Source of the DNA: Diaphorobacter sp. HDW4A
GTDB taxonomy: Bacteria > Pseudomonadota > Gammaproteobacteria > Burkholderiales > Burkholderiaceae_C
DNA length: 64,000 nucleotides
Assembly: GCF_011305995.1 (NCBI RefSeq)
Contig: NZ_CP049910.1
Coordinates: forward strand, 124,001-188,000
Direction of reading: 5' to 3'
Shown: piece after piece, positions 24,126-33,322 of the stretch
Numbering within the stretch: the stretch's first letter is position 1
How the letters are laid out: every line of letters begins with the position of its first letter
Program-made: the position numbers and the translations under genes
The notes under the pieces: model-generated
Database searches by the model: none
Seen by the model: only the letters and a program-made list of their open reading frames with translations
What the model was told of the DNA's origin: nothing

Positions 24126-25198
24126 CCTCTTTTCTTGCTGCGTGCGGCAGGCTTTTCTCCACCCTCCGCCGCGCTGCTGCCGCGTACTTTCAGGCTCGCT
24201 TCGAGCACGTACGCGTCCTCGCCCATATCCTCGCCTAGGCTGCTGAGAAGATAGTGCGCGGCCTTCATGCCGACCTCGCGGATGGGCAGGTGGACGGTGG
24301 TGAGGGGCGGGTTCATGTAGGCCGAGAAATCGTTGTCGTTGAAGCTGACGACCGAGATGTCCTCGGGTACGCGCACGCCGTTCTGTTGCAATCCGCGGAT
24401 CGCGCCGACTGCGAGGTAGTCGCTTGCGCAGAGCAGGGCGGTCACGCCGGTGTGCGCGGCCAGTATCTGTTCCGCGGCGGTGCGGCCTTGTTCGAATCCA
24501 TGTTCGGTGTGCACGCAGGCGGCGTTGATGATGCGCACGCCGCGTTTCTTGGCGGCGGCTTTCACGCCCTGCATGCGATGGCGCGAGCGGTAGCGCAGTG
24601 GGCCCAACACCTGACCCCAGATCAGGCCGATCTCGCGGTGGCCGAGATCTGCTACATGATCCAGCGCGATGTGGCCGTTGTGCGCCTCGTCGAGGCCGAT
24701 GCAGTGGCCGCCGCTTTGCGGATTGCCCCACAGATGCGCATGCGGAAGGGCGGGGTAGCGCGAGAGGATGCCACTGGCTTCTTCCAAACCTTCGAAGCCG
24801 AGCAACGCAATGGCGTCGACCCCGCGCGCGAGCATCGCGGCCAGCGCGGCGAACTCGGTCTTCCCATCCGGCACGGGGGCGGATAGCAGCAGGGTATAGC
24901 CCTTCTTTGCGACCTCGCTCTCGAGTCCTTCCACCACCTGGGCGAAGTTGGAACTGCCGAACTTGAGGATGACCGCCCCGATGGTGTGGCTGCGTCGCAT
25001 GGCAAGCGTGCGCGCCGCGCCATTGACTACATAGCCGAGTTGGCGCACGGCGAGCATCACACGATCACGGGTTTCCTCGCTGATCATTTCGGGGCGGCTC
25101 AGCGTGCGCGAGACCGTGCCAGTGGAGACGCCCGCCATGGTGGCGACGTCGGCGAGCGAGGCGGGTTTGGCCACGGAGGTCTGGGCGTTCTTGTTCAT
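24119..25198 (-). CDS. LacI-family transcriptional regulator
   Basis: 359 aa, slightly long because of a basic C-terminal tail (SSAAEGGEKPAARSKKRGA). The N-terminal HTH SLADVATMAGVSTGTVSRTL and hinge are canonical, and the rest is a periplasmic-binding-protein-like sensor (residues 75-335). It is divergent from the Bug-type binding protein operon at 25399. The intervening 200 bp holds two perfect 16-bp palindromes, one (25286-25301) of the exact type bound by LacI/GalR proteins. Likely a repressor of the 25399-28992 operon and of itself. Confidence 0.92.
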   Translation of the reverse strand: MNKNAQTSVAKPASLADVATMAGVSTGTVSRTLSRPEMISEETRDRVMLAVRQLGYVVNGAARTLAMRRSHTIGAVILKFGSSNFAQVVEGLESEVAKKGYTLLLSAPVPDGKTEFAALAAMLARGVDAIALLGFEGLEEASGILSRYPALPHAHLWGNPQSGGHCIGLDEAHNGHIALDHVADLGHREIGLIWGQVLGPLRYRSRHRMQGVKAAAKKRGVRIINAACVHTEHGFEQGRTAAEQILAAHTGVTALLCASDYLAVGAIRGLQQNGVRVPEDISVVSFNDNDFSAYMNPPLTTVHLPIREVGMKAAHYLLSSLGEDMGEDAYVLEASLKVRGSSAAEGGEKPAARSKKRGA

Positions 25199-25216
25199 GG
25201 GCGCAATCGGATGCAG

Positions 25217-25232
25217 TTCACAAATTTGTGAA
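25217..25232. promoter_or_regulatory. 16-bp palindrome near the LacI-type gene start
   Basis: TTCACAAATTTGTGAA is a perfect palindrome 19 bp upstream of the regulator's ATG. Its centre (AATT) differs from the LacI/GalR consensus (CG), so a second regulator could bind it, or it may serve autoregulation. Confidence 0.5.
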
Positions 25233-25285
25233 ATGACTAGTGGTATCTACCGAATCTTATCCGCCCCGGTTGCACGTATCATTTT

Positions 25286-25301
25286 ATGCAAGCGCTTGCA
25301 T
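25286..25301. promoter_or_regulatory. LacI/GalR-type operator
   Basis: ATGCAAGCGCTTGCAT is a perfect 16-bp palindrome with the central CG typical of LacI/GalR operators. It lies about 100 bp upstream of the binding-protein gene and 88 bp from the divergent regulator, well placed to repress both. Confidence 0.7.
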
Positions 25302-25398
25302 TGAGGTGAATTAAGAATTTCAAAAGGACGTTTCAGCGGCGCGGCGGCGGCATGCCATGCCGCAGAGGCGTCCATCCACCCACATGGAGACAACCATG

Positions 25399-26394
25399 GT
25401 TCGTAAGTACACAAGACGCTCCAGTCTGGCCATGAGTGCATGCGCGCTCGGGCTGTTCGGAACTGCAACCGCATCGGCTGACGAGGTCTGGCCACAGCCC
25501 GGCAAGCCGATCCGCATCGTCGTTCCGCTGCCTGCTGGATCGGGCTCGGACGTTGCCGCGCGGATGCTCGGCAAGCTGATGAGCGATGAGCTCAAGGGGC
25601 ATCCGGTCATCATTGAGAACAAGCCCGGCGCATCCACCTTCATAGGTGCGCAGGACGTGGCGCGCTCCGCGCCGGACGGGCATTCGCTGCTCTACACCAT
25701 CGTCATCACGCACACGCAGAATCCGCATCTCTACGCCAAGCTGCCGTATGACCCAGTGAAGGATTTCACGCCGCTTGCGCAGGTGATGAAGTCGGCCACG
25801 GTGCTGATCGCCTCGCCCAACGCGCCGTTCGGCAACCTGAAGGAACTGGTGGCCTACGGCAAGGCGAATCCCGACAAGCTGAACTACGCCAGCTATTCGC
25901 CGGGATCGACCTCGCACCTCAACGCCGAGCTGCTGCAGATGCGCACCGGAATCAAGATGCTGCACGTGCCCTACAAGGGCGCGACCGATGCGTCGCGCGC
26001 GCTGGTGGCGGGCGATGTGCAGATCTACTTTGACGGAACGGCGAGCGCGGTGGGGCTGATCAAAGCGGGCAAGGCCAAGGGCATTGGCGCGGCCACACCC
26101 ACACGCGTGTCGGCACTGCCCGATCTGCCGACCATTCAGGAGCAGGGCGTGGATGGCATCAACATTGTCGGCTGGCAGGGTGTGTTCGGTGCGGGAAAGA
26201 TGTCGCCAGCATTGACCGAGAAAGTCAGCGCGGTGCTGAGCAAAGTATCGCGTTCCAAGGAGATGCTGGCGCTGATTGAAACGCAGGGTAACGAGGCTTC
26301 TGGCGCGGGCGCGGCGGAGTTCGCGCGCATTGTCGCGAGCGACAGCACGAAGTGGGGCGAAGTCATCAAGGCCGCCGGAATCAAGCTGGACTAA
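25399..26394 (+). CDS. Bug/TctC-type periplasmic binding protein
   Basis: 331 aa from ATG 25399, chosen over ATG 25387 because GGAGAC lies just before it. A signal peptide (RRSSLAMSACALGLFGTATASA) precedes WPQPGKPIRIVVPLPAGSGS, the start of the tripartite tricarboxylate receptor fold. Further family motifs are LKGHPVIIENKPGAS and LPTIQEQGV. Burkholderiales encode dozens of such orphan receptors. There is no TctA/TctB membrane partner here. Its ligand is probably related to the substrate of the deacylase encoded next. Confidence 0.9.
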   Translation, partial: VRKYTRRSSLAMSACALGLFGTATASADEVWPQPGKPIRIVVPLPAGSGSDVAARMLGKLMSDELKGHPVIIENKPGASTFIGAQDVARSAPDGHSLLYTIVITHTQNPHLYAKLPYDPVKDFTPLAQVMKSATVLIASPNAPFGNLKELVAYGKANPDKLNYASYSPGSTSHLNAELLQMRTGIKMLHVPYKGATDASRALVAGDVQIYFDGTASAVGLIKAGKAKGIGAATPTRVSALPDLPTIQEQGVDGINIVGWQGVFGAGKMSPALTEKVSAVLSKVSRSKEMLALIETQGNEASGAGAAEFARIVASDSTKWGEVIKAAGIKLD

Positions 26395-26448
26395 GCTGGA
26401 CCGAGCGGGTGCTCGGTTCAGGCAGGAAGAGACAAAGGAAGAGAAGTC

Positions 26449-28176
26449 ATGTTCGATACAGTCATTCGAGGCGGCCGCATTGTGGACGGCACCGGCCAGC
26501 CAGCATTTGAAGGCGATGTGGGGATTCAGGATGGAAAGATCGCCGCAGTCGGCGGCAAGCTGTCTGCGGGCAAACAGGAGATCGACGCGAATGGCGCGCT
26601 GGTCACTCCGGGATGGGTCGATGTGCACACGCATTTCGATGGGCAGGCGACCTGGGACCCTTACCTGAGCCCAAGCACCGACCACGGCGTGACCAGCGTG
26701 GTGATGGGCAATTGCGGCGTGGGCTTTGCGCCGGTGAAGGCGGATCGCCGCGACTGGCTGATCCGCGTGATGGAAGGTGTGGAGGACATTCCGGGCACCG
26801 TGCTGTCGGAAGGCATCCGCTGGGATTGGGAGACCTTCCCCGAGTACCTCGACGCGCTGGCGCGCATGCCGCGTGCGCTCGACGTGGGCGCGCAGATTCC
26901 GCACTCCGCCGTGCGCACCTATGTGATGGGCGAGCGCGGCATCACGCACGACGAGGCCACGCCCGACGACATCCGGCAGATGATCAACGTGGTGAAGGAC
27001 GGCTTGAAGGCCGGTGCGCTGGGCTTCTCCACCACCCGCACCTTCATCCACAAGTACGAGACGCGCAAGTTCCCGCCGGGCACTTTCGCCACGCCCGACG
27101 AGATTCTGGGTATCGCCAAGGCGATCAAGGAAGTGGGGCACGGCGTGTTCCAGATGACGTCCAACCACTACCAGATGGAGACGGAGTTCCCATGGCTGCG
27201 CCAGATCGCCATGGACAACCAATTGCCTGTGGCCTTCGCGCTGGTGCAGACCGATGGCACGGCGGAGAACTGGCGCAGGCTGCTGCAGAGCCTTGATCAG
27301 GCGCACAGCGACGGCGTGCCGATCTATGGCGCGGTGGCCGGTCGGCCAGCGGGCATTCTCATGGCGTGGCAGGGCTCGATTCATCCCTTCATGGCGCACG
27401 ATGTGTGGAAGCAGCTCGCACCGCTCGCGTGGGAAGAAAAGCTTCAGCGTCTGCGCGATCCGCAGGTGCGCGCGCAGCTCACCGACATGCAGGCGCTGCT
27501 CGGATCGGCCGAGTTCGATTCGCGGCTCGCCTATCTCACGCAGAGCTTTCAGAAGATGTACGCGCTCGGTTCCGAGCCCGACTACGAGCCGCCGCAGGAG
27601 CTCAGCATCGAATCGATTTCGAAGCGCGATGGACGCAGTCCGCTTGAGATCGCCTACGACATGCTGATGGCGCAGGACGGCAAGGGCATCATCTATTTCC
27701 CGAGCTTCAACTACGCCTACAACGACCTGAGTCAGCTGCACACGCAACTGCAGCATCCGCAGACCATGATGAGCCTGGCCGATGGTGGCGCGCACTGCGG
27801 CTACATCTGCGACGTGAGCATGCCAACCTACATGCTTACCCACTGGGTGCGTGACCGTGCGCGCGGTCCGCGTCTGTCGCTCGAGCACATCGTGAAGAAA
27901 CAGACCCGCGACACCGCGCAGATCTACGGCATGCGTGATCGGGGCCAGCTCACGCCGGGCTATCTGGCCGATGTGAACATCATCGACTTCGACAAGCTGC
28001 GCCTGCCTCCGCCGTATGTGGCTTTTGATCTGCCTGCTGGTGGACGTCGCCTGAATCAGACCGCCGAGGGCTATGTGGCGACGCTCAAGCGCGGCGAGGT
28101 CATCATGCGAAACGGTGAGGCGACGGGGGCGCTGCCGGGCGGCCTGGTGCGCGGGCCGCAGGCGCAGCCGCAATGA
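26449..28176 (+). CDS. N-acyl-D-amino-acid deacylase-like amidohydrolase
   Basis: 575 aa with the D-aminoacylase layout: beta-sandwich start ([20 protein letters not shown]), metal-binding [39 protein letters not shown], and C-terminal [24 protein letters not shown] probably supplies the catalytic Asp region. It would cleave N-acyl-D-amino acids or related amides. It follows the binding protein by 54 bp and precedes an SDR, forming a small uptake-and-hydrolysis operon under the LacI-type regulator. The exact acyl and amine partners cannot be inferred. Confidence 0.85.
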   Translation: MFDTVIRGGRIVDGTGQPAFEGDVGIQDGKIAAVGGKLSAGKQEIDANGALVTPGWVDVHTHFDGQATWDPYLSPSTDHGVTSVVMGNCGVGFAPVKADRRDWLIRVMEGVEDIPGTVLSEGIRWDWETFPEYLDALARMPRALDVGAQIPHSAVRTYVMGERGITHDEATPDDIRQMINVVKDGLKAGALGFSTTRTFIHKYETRKFPPGTFATPDEILGIAKAIKEVGHGVFQMTSNHYQMETEFPWLRQIAMDNQLPVAFALVQTDGTAENWRRLLQSLDQAHSDGVPIYGAVAGRPAGILMAWQGSIHPFMAHDVWKQLAPLAWEEKLQRLRDPQVRAQLTDMQALLGSAEFDSRLAYLTQSFQKMYALGSEPDYEPPQELSIESISKRDGRSPLEIAYDMLMAQDGKGIIYFPSFNYAYNDLSQLHTQLQHPQTMMSLADGGAHCGYICDVSMPTYMLTHWVRDRARGPRLSLEHIVKKQTRDTAQIYGMRDRGQLTPGYLADVNIIDFDKLRLPPPYVAFDLPAGGRRLNQTAEGYVATLKRGEVIMRNGEATGALPGGLVRGPQAQPQ

Positions 28177-28299
28177 GGGAGTGAAGGAATTCAGCATCCC
28201 GCCTGCGTGCATGGGCATGCAGGGAATGCGTCTCTCTCGATGCCATGATGAGCGCATTCCGATTCAGAACCCGCGCAAGCGAACAAAGGCATCTACTTC

Positions 28300-28992
28300 A
28301 TGAACAACGAAAGCAAAACCGCCATCGTCACAGGAGCGGGTGGCGCACTGGGCTCCGCCGTGGTCACGCATCTGCTGGAGCAGGGCTTCCAGGTCGTGGC
28401 GCTCGAGCGGCATCTGGAGCATCTGCAGGCACGCTTTGGCGATGCACATGCGCGCCTCTTGGCGATCGCCTGCGACGTGACCGACGCCGCCAGCATCCGC
28501 GCAGCATGTGAGCAGACGCTGCAGCGCTTCGGCCGCATCGACGTGCTCTGCAACATCGCGGGCGGCTTCAGCATGGGCTCGTCGATTGCCGCCGATGCGG
28601 TTGAACAGTACGAACACCTGATGGCACTGAACGCAGGCTCGGTCTTCAAGACCATGCACGGCGTCGTCCCCACAATGGTCGCGCAGGGCGCGGGCAGCAT
28701 CATCAACATCGGCGCCCAGTCTGCTCTCACCGGCGGCGCGAACATGGCGGCCTATTGCGCCTCCAAAAGCGCCGAGATCCGCCTGACAGAATCCTTCGCT
28801 GCCGAGTTCAAGGCGCAAGGGCTGCGCGTGAACTGCATCCTGCCCCGCATTATCGACACACCGCAAAACCGCAAGGACATGCCCGACGCCGATTTCACGC
28901 AATGGACGTCACCGGAAAAAATCGCGCAGACCATTGGCTTCCTCGCATCGGACAACGCAGCAGCAGTCAACGGCGCCAGCATCGCTGTTTGA
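28300..28992 (+). CDS. short-chain dehydrogenase/reductase
   Basis: 230 aa. It has the NAD(P) motif VTGAGGALGSAVV, the CNIAGG element, Ser in IGAQSALTGG and the catalytic YCASK. The C-terminus ends abruptly at GASIAV, about 10-20 residues shorter than many relatives, which may be natural or a late truncation. It lies 123 bp after the deacylase on the same strand and may oxidise or reduce a product of that pathway. Confidence 0.85.
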   Translation: MNNESKTAIVTGAGGALGSAVVTHLLEQGFQVVALERHLEHLQARFGDAHARLLAIACDVTDAASIRAACEQTLQRFGRIDVLCNIAGGFSMGSSIAADAVEQYEHLMALNAGSVFKTMHGVVPTMVAQGAGSIINIGAQSALTGGANMAAYCASKSAEIRLTESFAAEFKAQGLRVNCILPRIIDTPQNRKDMPDADFTQWTSPEKIAQTIGFLASDNAAAVNGASIAV

Positions 28993-29029
28993 GAAAGAAC
29001 TGACCTGTACCCGCACCCGCCAGCCGGAG

Positions 29030-29172
29030 CGGCCCCACGAAGCGCAGTGAGAGTCCGAGCCGCTAGCCCCAACGGCAAGACAGCCCCTCAGGCTAGGCGT
29101 GAAGCCGCAGACAGTATGTCGATACGGCAAGGCTTCGACAACAACGCATGAGAGGCTGTATTGCCGCCCCCC
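29030..29172. repeat. dispersed hairpin repeat, copy 1
   Basis: Left arm GGCAAGACAGCCCCTCA (29074-29090) pairs with TGAGAGGCTGTATTGCC (29149-29165), two mismatches in 17. The flanks and loop (GGCCCCACGAAGC, CGTGAAGCCGCAGAC) match the copy at 44060-44200, so this is a mobile or amplified palindromic family, not a one-off terminator. It lies just after the SDR gene. The rest of 28993-29299 has only the pta terminator. Confidence 0.7.
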
Positions 29173-29210
29173 AAACGACCGACCCAACCAAACCAAGCAA
29201 ACACAAAAGC

Positions 29211-29245
29211 AAAAAAATGCCGGAGCACATTGAAGGGCTCCGGCA
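29211..29245 (-). terminator. terminator of the pta gene
   Basis: Read on the minus strand, the 9-bp stem TGCCGGAGC / GCTCCGGCA is followed by seven T's (A-run 29211-29217). It lies 55 bp after the pta stop. Confidence 0.8.
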
Positions 29246-29299
29246 CATACAAGACCCTTGCAGGGGGTCGACTTCGAAAGCAACTTGGGTTTTGAGGAG

Positions 29300-30250
29300 T
29301 CAGCTTGCCAGCACCGCCAGCGCACAAGACGCAATCCGTGCCTCAACGGAATCGGACCGGCTGGTCAGCACGATGGGCACTCGCATGCCGAGCACGAGTC
29401 CCGCGCATTCGGCATCCGCCATGTAGACCAACTGCTTGTAGATCATGTTGCCGGCCTCAAGGCTGGGCACCAGCAGCACGTCGGGATGACCTGCCACCTC
29501 GGACGTGATGCCCTTGTTCTGCGCCGAACGCAGCGAGATCGCGTTGTCATACGCGAGCGGGCCATCGACGATGCCGCCGGTGATCTGGCCGCGATCCGCC
29601 ATCTTGGAGAGCGCCGCCGCATCGACCGTGCCGGGGATGGCGGGGTTGACGGTTTCCACGGCTGAGAGCACCGCCACGCGCGGTGTCTGGATGCCGATGG
29701 CCTTGCCCAGCTCGATGGCGTTCTGTGCGATGTCGCGCTTGGCCATCAGGTCGGGGAAGATGTTGACGACGCAGTCGGTCATGAGCAGCGGGCGCTCGTA
29801 GCCGGGTAGGTCCATCACGAACACATGGCTCGCACGGCGACCGCCGCGCAGACCCGATTCCTTGGCGACAGCCGCGCCCAGCAGTTCGTCGCTGTGCAGG
29901 CTGCCCTTCATCAGCGCCTTGGCGGCACCGTCACGGCACAACGCTGCGGCTTGTGCGGCGGCGGCGCGTGGGTCGTCGGCGGTGCTGTGGATGTCGGCTT
30001 GGCCCAGATCGAGACTGGCCTGCGCCGCAGCGGCTTCGATGCGTTCCTTCGGGCCCACGAGCAGGGGCTTGATCAGGCCGGCATCCGCCGCCTGCAGCGC
30101 GGCTTGCAGCGAACCCGCATCGCACGGATAGGCGACGGCCACGGGAATCGCACCTTTGGCGCGGGCCAGTGCGATCAAACGATCCAGATGCGGGCGGGGC
30201 TTGGGCGCGGTGTTGTCCACGGCGACGGTGAGATTGGGGTTGGAAGCCAC
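29300..30250 (-). CDS. pta: phosphate acetyltransferase (xsc-associated)
   Basis: 316 aa, the short Pta/Ptb form without the regulatory N-terminal domain. Marks include AVAYPCDAGSLQAALQAA, LMKGSLHSDELLGA, RASHVFVMDLPGYERPL and MADRGQITGGIVDGPLAYD. It converts acetyl phosphate and CoA to acetyl-CoA and phosphate. In sulfonate degraders a gene of exactly this type accompanies xsc, since Xsc releases acetyl phosphate. It lies 289 bp downstream of xsc on the same strand, with a repeat between them. The paralogous fusion at 47581 shares this domain. Confidence 0.9.
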   Translation of the reverse strand: MASNPNLTVAVDNTAPKPRPHLDRLIALARAKGAIPVAVAYPCDAGSLQAALQAADAGLIKPLLVGPKERIEAAAAQASLDLGQADIHSTADDPRAAAAQAAALCRDGAAKALMKGSLHSDELLGAAVAKESGLRGGRRASHVFVMDLPGYERPLLMTDCVVNIFPDLMAKRDIAQNAIELGKAIGIQTPRVAVLSAVETVNPAIPGTVDAAALSKMADRGQITGGIVDGPLAYDNAISLRSAQNKGITSEVAGHPDVLLVPSLEAGNMIYKQLVYMADAECAGLVLGMRVPIVLTSRSDSVEARIASCALAVLAS

Positions 30251-30331
30251 GGCGATGTCTCCAGTCCGTTGAATGGTTGATTGTTCTGTTGTCTGGTGCC
30301 TGACGTTGCGCTCTTTCCAACGCCGCTGTCA

Positions 30332-30391
30332 CCCTCACCCCAGCCCTCTCGGTCAATGCAATGCAAGCATGAAAGAGGGCTGGGGTGAGGG
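30332..30391. repeat. 18-bp perfect inverted repeat between xsc and pta
   Basis: The arms at 30332-30349 (CCCTCACCCCAGCCCTCT) and 30374-30391 are exactly complementary with a 24-bp loop. Without a T-run it is not a standard terminator. It may damp or stabilise the xsc-pta transcript. A second GC-rich hairpin (CCCCCT/AGGGGG, about 30507-30539) lies right at the xsc stop. Confidence 0.65.
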
Positions 30392-30539
30392 CACATCCCG
30401 GCAAGCCGGAATGTGATTTCCTGTTCAGGGCAGAATCCATGCACGGCGCGGCGCTCAGGCCAGCAGCCGCCGTGCAAGGGCCGCCCCGCAGCACTGGCGG
30501 CGTCCCCCTGGGGGGAAGGCGCGCAGCGACTCAGGGGGA

Positions 30540-32357
30540 TTACACGTAATCCTTGTACTTTTCCAACAGACGGACTGGCTTGGCCAGCGCGTCACGGCGG
30601 AACGGGTCGCCCAGTTCGCGTGTGCACATGATTTCGATGACGCAGGTCTTGCCTTCATTCATCTGCATGTCGATGGCCTTCTTCAGAGCCGGGCCCACGT
30701 CTTCGAGCTTGTCGACGACGATGCCTTCAGCGCCCATGGACTTGGCGATTTCGGACCAGCTTTCGCTTTCCAGTTCGCCCGCGACGAAGCGGCGGTTGTA
30801 GAAGTCCACCTGGTTCTTCTTCTCGGCACCCCATTGGCGGTTGTGGAACACCACGGCGGTGACCGGGATGTTGTGACGCACAGCGGTCATGATTTCCATC
30901 ATCGACATGCCCCATGCGCCGTCGCCAGCGTAGGCCACGGCAGGGCGGTCCATCGCTGCGCACTTGGCGCCGATCATGGTGGGCAGTGCGTAGCCGCAGT
31001 TGCCGAACGACATGGGTGCGAAGAACGAACGTGGCTCGTCAAAGCGCAGGTAGCTGTTGGCCACCGAGTTGATGTTGCCGATGTCGGTGGAGACCATCAC
31101 GCGGGCAGGCATCGCCTTTTCCAGTTCGCGCAGAACCTGACGTGGGTGCAGGTACTCGCCGCCGGTAGGCGTCTTTTCCTTCTTGGCTTCCTCGATCATG
31201 TCCAGGCTGTAGGCGTCGCGCTCGTGCGTCCAGCCGTCCAGTTCCTTTTCCCATGCCGCCTTTTCGCTGGCAACAGTGTCGGCGCGGGCGGCCTTGGTGG
31301 CGTCGCTGTCCAGCTTCACGTTGGCCAGGCGCTTGACCAGCTCTTCAGCGACAGCCTTGGCGTCGCCGTTGATGCCGACCGAGATCTTCTTCACGAGACC
31401 CAGGTTGGTGTGGTCCGCTTCGACCTGAATGATCTTGGCGGTCTTGGGCCAGTAGTCCATGCCGTGCTGTGGCAGTGTGCCGAATGGGCCCATGCGCGAA
31501 CCCAGAGCGATCACCACGTCGGCCTGAGCGATCAGCTTCATGGCGGCCTTGGAGCCTTGGTAGCCCAGAGGGCCGGCCCACAGCGGGTGCTTGGCGGGGA
31601 ATGCGTCGTTGCGCAGGTAGCCAGTGGCCACGGGTGCGCCCAGACGTTCAGCCAGCGCTTGTGCCGCAGGAACGGCATCGGCCATCACCACGCCGCCGCC
31701 AGCCAGGATGACTGGGAACTTGGCAGTCTTCAGCAGTTCGATGGCTGCTTCCAGGCTGGCTTCGCCGCCGTGGCCACGGTCCACACGCATGGGCTTTGGA
31801 ATCTCGCACTCGATTTCGCCGTAGAAGTAGTCGCGTGGGATGTTGAGCTGCGTCGGTCCCATTTCGGACATGGCGCGGTCGAAGCAACGGCCGGTGAATT
31901 CAGCCATGCGCTTGGGGTTGCACACGTGGCCTTGGTACTTCGTGAATTCCTGGAACATCGGCAGCTGGTTGGCTTCCTGGAAGCCGCCAAGGCCCATGCC
32001 CATGGTGCCGGTTTCAGGCGTCACGATCACGACGGGGCTGTGTGCCCAGTAAGCGGCGGCGATGCCGGTCACGCAGTTGGAGATGCCGGGGCCGTTCTGG
32101 CCGATCACCAGACCGTGGCGGCCCGAGACGCGGGCATAGCCGTCGGCCATGTGGGCGGCGCCTTGCTCGTGCACCACGGGGATCAAGCGGATGCCGGCGG
32201 GCGCGAAGATGTCCATGGCGTCCATGAAGGCCGAACCCATGATGCCGAACATTTCGGTCACGCCGTTGGCAACGCAGGTTTCCACAAAGGCTTCGGACGG
32301 GGTCATCTTGGTGACGCCTTCAACCACCTTACGATTGTCAGCTTGGGCTTTGGTCAT
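30540..32357 (-). CDS. xsc: sulfoacetaldehyde acetyltransferase
   Basis: 605 aa, a ThDP-dependent enzyme. It converts sulfoacetaldehyde and phosphate to acetyl phosphate and sulfite, the desulfonation step of taurine and isethionate breakdown. The three-domain ThDP fold is evident: an N-terminal PYR domain (VTEMFGIMGSAFMDAMDIFA, VVHEQGAAHMADGYARVSG), a middle domain, and the PP domain with GDGAWGMSMMEIMTAVRHN and FHNRQWGAEKKNQVDFYNRR around residues 475-520. The length and these segments fit Xsc better than acetolactate synthase. GGAG precedes ATG 32357. It is divergent from the IclR gene, with palindromes between. Confidence 0.95.
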   Translation of the reverse strand: MTKAQADNRKVVEGVTKMTPSEAFVETCVANGVTEMFGIMGSAFMDAMDIFAPAGIRLIPVVHEQGAAHMADGYARVSGRHGLVIGQNGPGISNCVTGIAAAYWAHSPVVIVTPETGTMGMGLGGFQEANQLPMFQEFTKYQGHVCNPKRMAEFTGRCFDRAMSEMGPTQLNIPRDYFYGEIECEIPKPMRVDRGHGGEASLEAAIELLKTAKFPVILAGGGVVMADAVPAAQALAERLGAPVATGYLRNDAFPAKHPLWAGPLGYQGSKAAMKLIAQADVVIALGSRMGPFGTLPQHGMDYWPKTAKIIQVEADHTNLGLVKKISVGINGDAKAVAEELVKRLANVKLDSDATKAARADTVASEKAAWEKELDGWTHERDAYSLDMIEEAKKEKTPTGGEYLHPRQVLRELEKAMPARVMVSTDIGNINSVANSYLRFDEPRSFFAPMSFGNCGYALPTMIGAKCAAMDRPAVAYAGDGAWGMSMMEIMTAVRHNIPVTAVVFHNRQWGAEKKNQVDFYNRRFVAGELESESWSEIAKSMGAEGIVVDKLEDVGPALKKAIDMQMNEGKTCVIEIMCTRELGDPFRRDALAKPVRLLEKYKDYV

Positions 32358-32386
32358 CTTTGTCTCCTTGAGGAAGATGGAAAAAC

Positions 32387-32463
32387 GGAACTTAAAGTTC
32401 CAAAAAAAGAAATTACGGACGCAAGTCTAAGGTATGCGTTCGCCAAAAAGCAAGAAATTTCTT
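32387..32463. promoter_or_regulatory. palindromic operators between xsc and the IclR gene
   Basis: GGAACTTAAAGTTCC (32387-32401) is a perfect 7-1-7 dyad 30 bp upstream of the xsc start. AAGAAATTTCTT (32452-32463) is a perfect 12-bp palindrome. Partial repeats of the first half-site (CGGAACT, CGGAATA) lie near 32467-32495 before the regulator. IclR proteins bind 13-15-bp dyads in such divergent regions, so these are the likely operators controlling both directions. Confidence 0.55.
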
Positions 32464-32500
32464 TTTTCGGAATAAATTGACTCAAAAAACGGAACTCAAT

Positions 32501-33322
32501 ATGATCGATGGCGTTATGAAGAACACCGACATCAGCACGACCAAACTGGATGGGGACACACCCAACCTGCGTCTGTTTGCGCTTCTGGAGGTCATCGCGC
32601 AGAAGGACACGCCTTTCACGCTGCAGTCCATCGTGGAAGAAACCGGTCTGCCCAAGCCCTCCATGCACCGCATGCTCACGCAGCTCGAAACCGCAGGCAT
32701 CCTGCAGCGCGAAGGCAACGGCCGCCACTACGCCACGGGCCGCCGCCTGATGCGTCTGGCCGAGAACGTCCTGCTCAACAACACCACCCATGGTGCGCGC
32801 CATGCGGTGCTCAGCCATCTGGTGAATGAATTGGGCGAGAGCTGCAACATCACCGCCTTCTCGGGCAGCGAGGTGCTGTATCTCGATCGCGTGGAAACGC
32901 CCGCACCGCTGCGCTTTTATCTGCAACCCGGCTCGCGTGTGCCCGCACACTGCTCGGCTACCGGCAAGCTGTTCCTCAGCCAGATGGCGCCTGCGCAGCG
33001 CCGCCGTCTTCTGTCGGCCGCTCCGCTGGAGGGCTTCACCAACAACTCGCTGACTACGTTCGACGTGGTAGATGCTGAACTCGACAAGGTGCGCGATCAG
33101 GGCTACGCATTCGACAACGAAGAATTCCTGCCGGGCCTGCTGTGCCTCGGCGTGCTGGTGCCATCGCACAACGGCAACTCCAATATGGGGTTGGCGGTGC
33201 AGGCGCCGATCATGCGTTTCTCGAAAGAGAAGGCGCTCTCCTTTCTCCCCAAGCTGCAGGCCGCAGCGCAAGCGATTGCCCGCATCAACGACGATGTTCC
33301 ACCTGGAGCAGATGATGACTGA
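32501..33322 (+). CDS. IclR-family transcriptional regulator
   Basis: 273 aa from ATG 32501; the frame opens 24 bp earlier at TTG. N-terminal winged HTH (LFALLEVIAQKDTPFTLQSI, then VEETGLPKPSMHRML) and the IclR effector domain (HLVNELGESCNITAFSGSEV, HCSATGKLFLSQM, CLGVLVPSHNG). It is divergent from xsc and overlaps the CobS-like gene by 11 bp, so it is co-transcribed with the AAA+/VWA pair and probably senses a sulfonate intermediate. This regulator adds a second control layer beside TauR. Confidence 0.88.
   Translation: MIDGVMKNTDISTTKLDGDTPNLRLFALLEVIAQKDTPFTLQSIVEETGLPKPSMHRMLTQLETAGILQREGNGRHYATGRRLMRLAENVLLNNTTHGARHAVLSHLVNELGESCNITAFSGSEVLYLDRVETPAPLRFYLQPGSRVPAHCSATGKLFLSQMAPAQRRRLLSAAPLEGFTNNSLTTFDVVDAELDKVRDQGYAFDNEEFLPGLLCLGVLVPSHNGNSNMGLAVQAPIMRFSKEKALSFLPKLQAAAQAIARINDDVPPGADDD

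Noticed and set aside
25333..28257. 974-aa minus-strand frame
   Set aside because: It is antisense to both the Bug receptor and the deacylase, His/Arg-rich without domains. It arises from high-GC codon bias on the opposite strand.
30834..32480. 548-aa plus-strand frame
   Set aside because: Antisense to xsc; His/Gly/Val-rich shadow without recognisable motifs.
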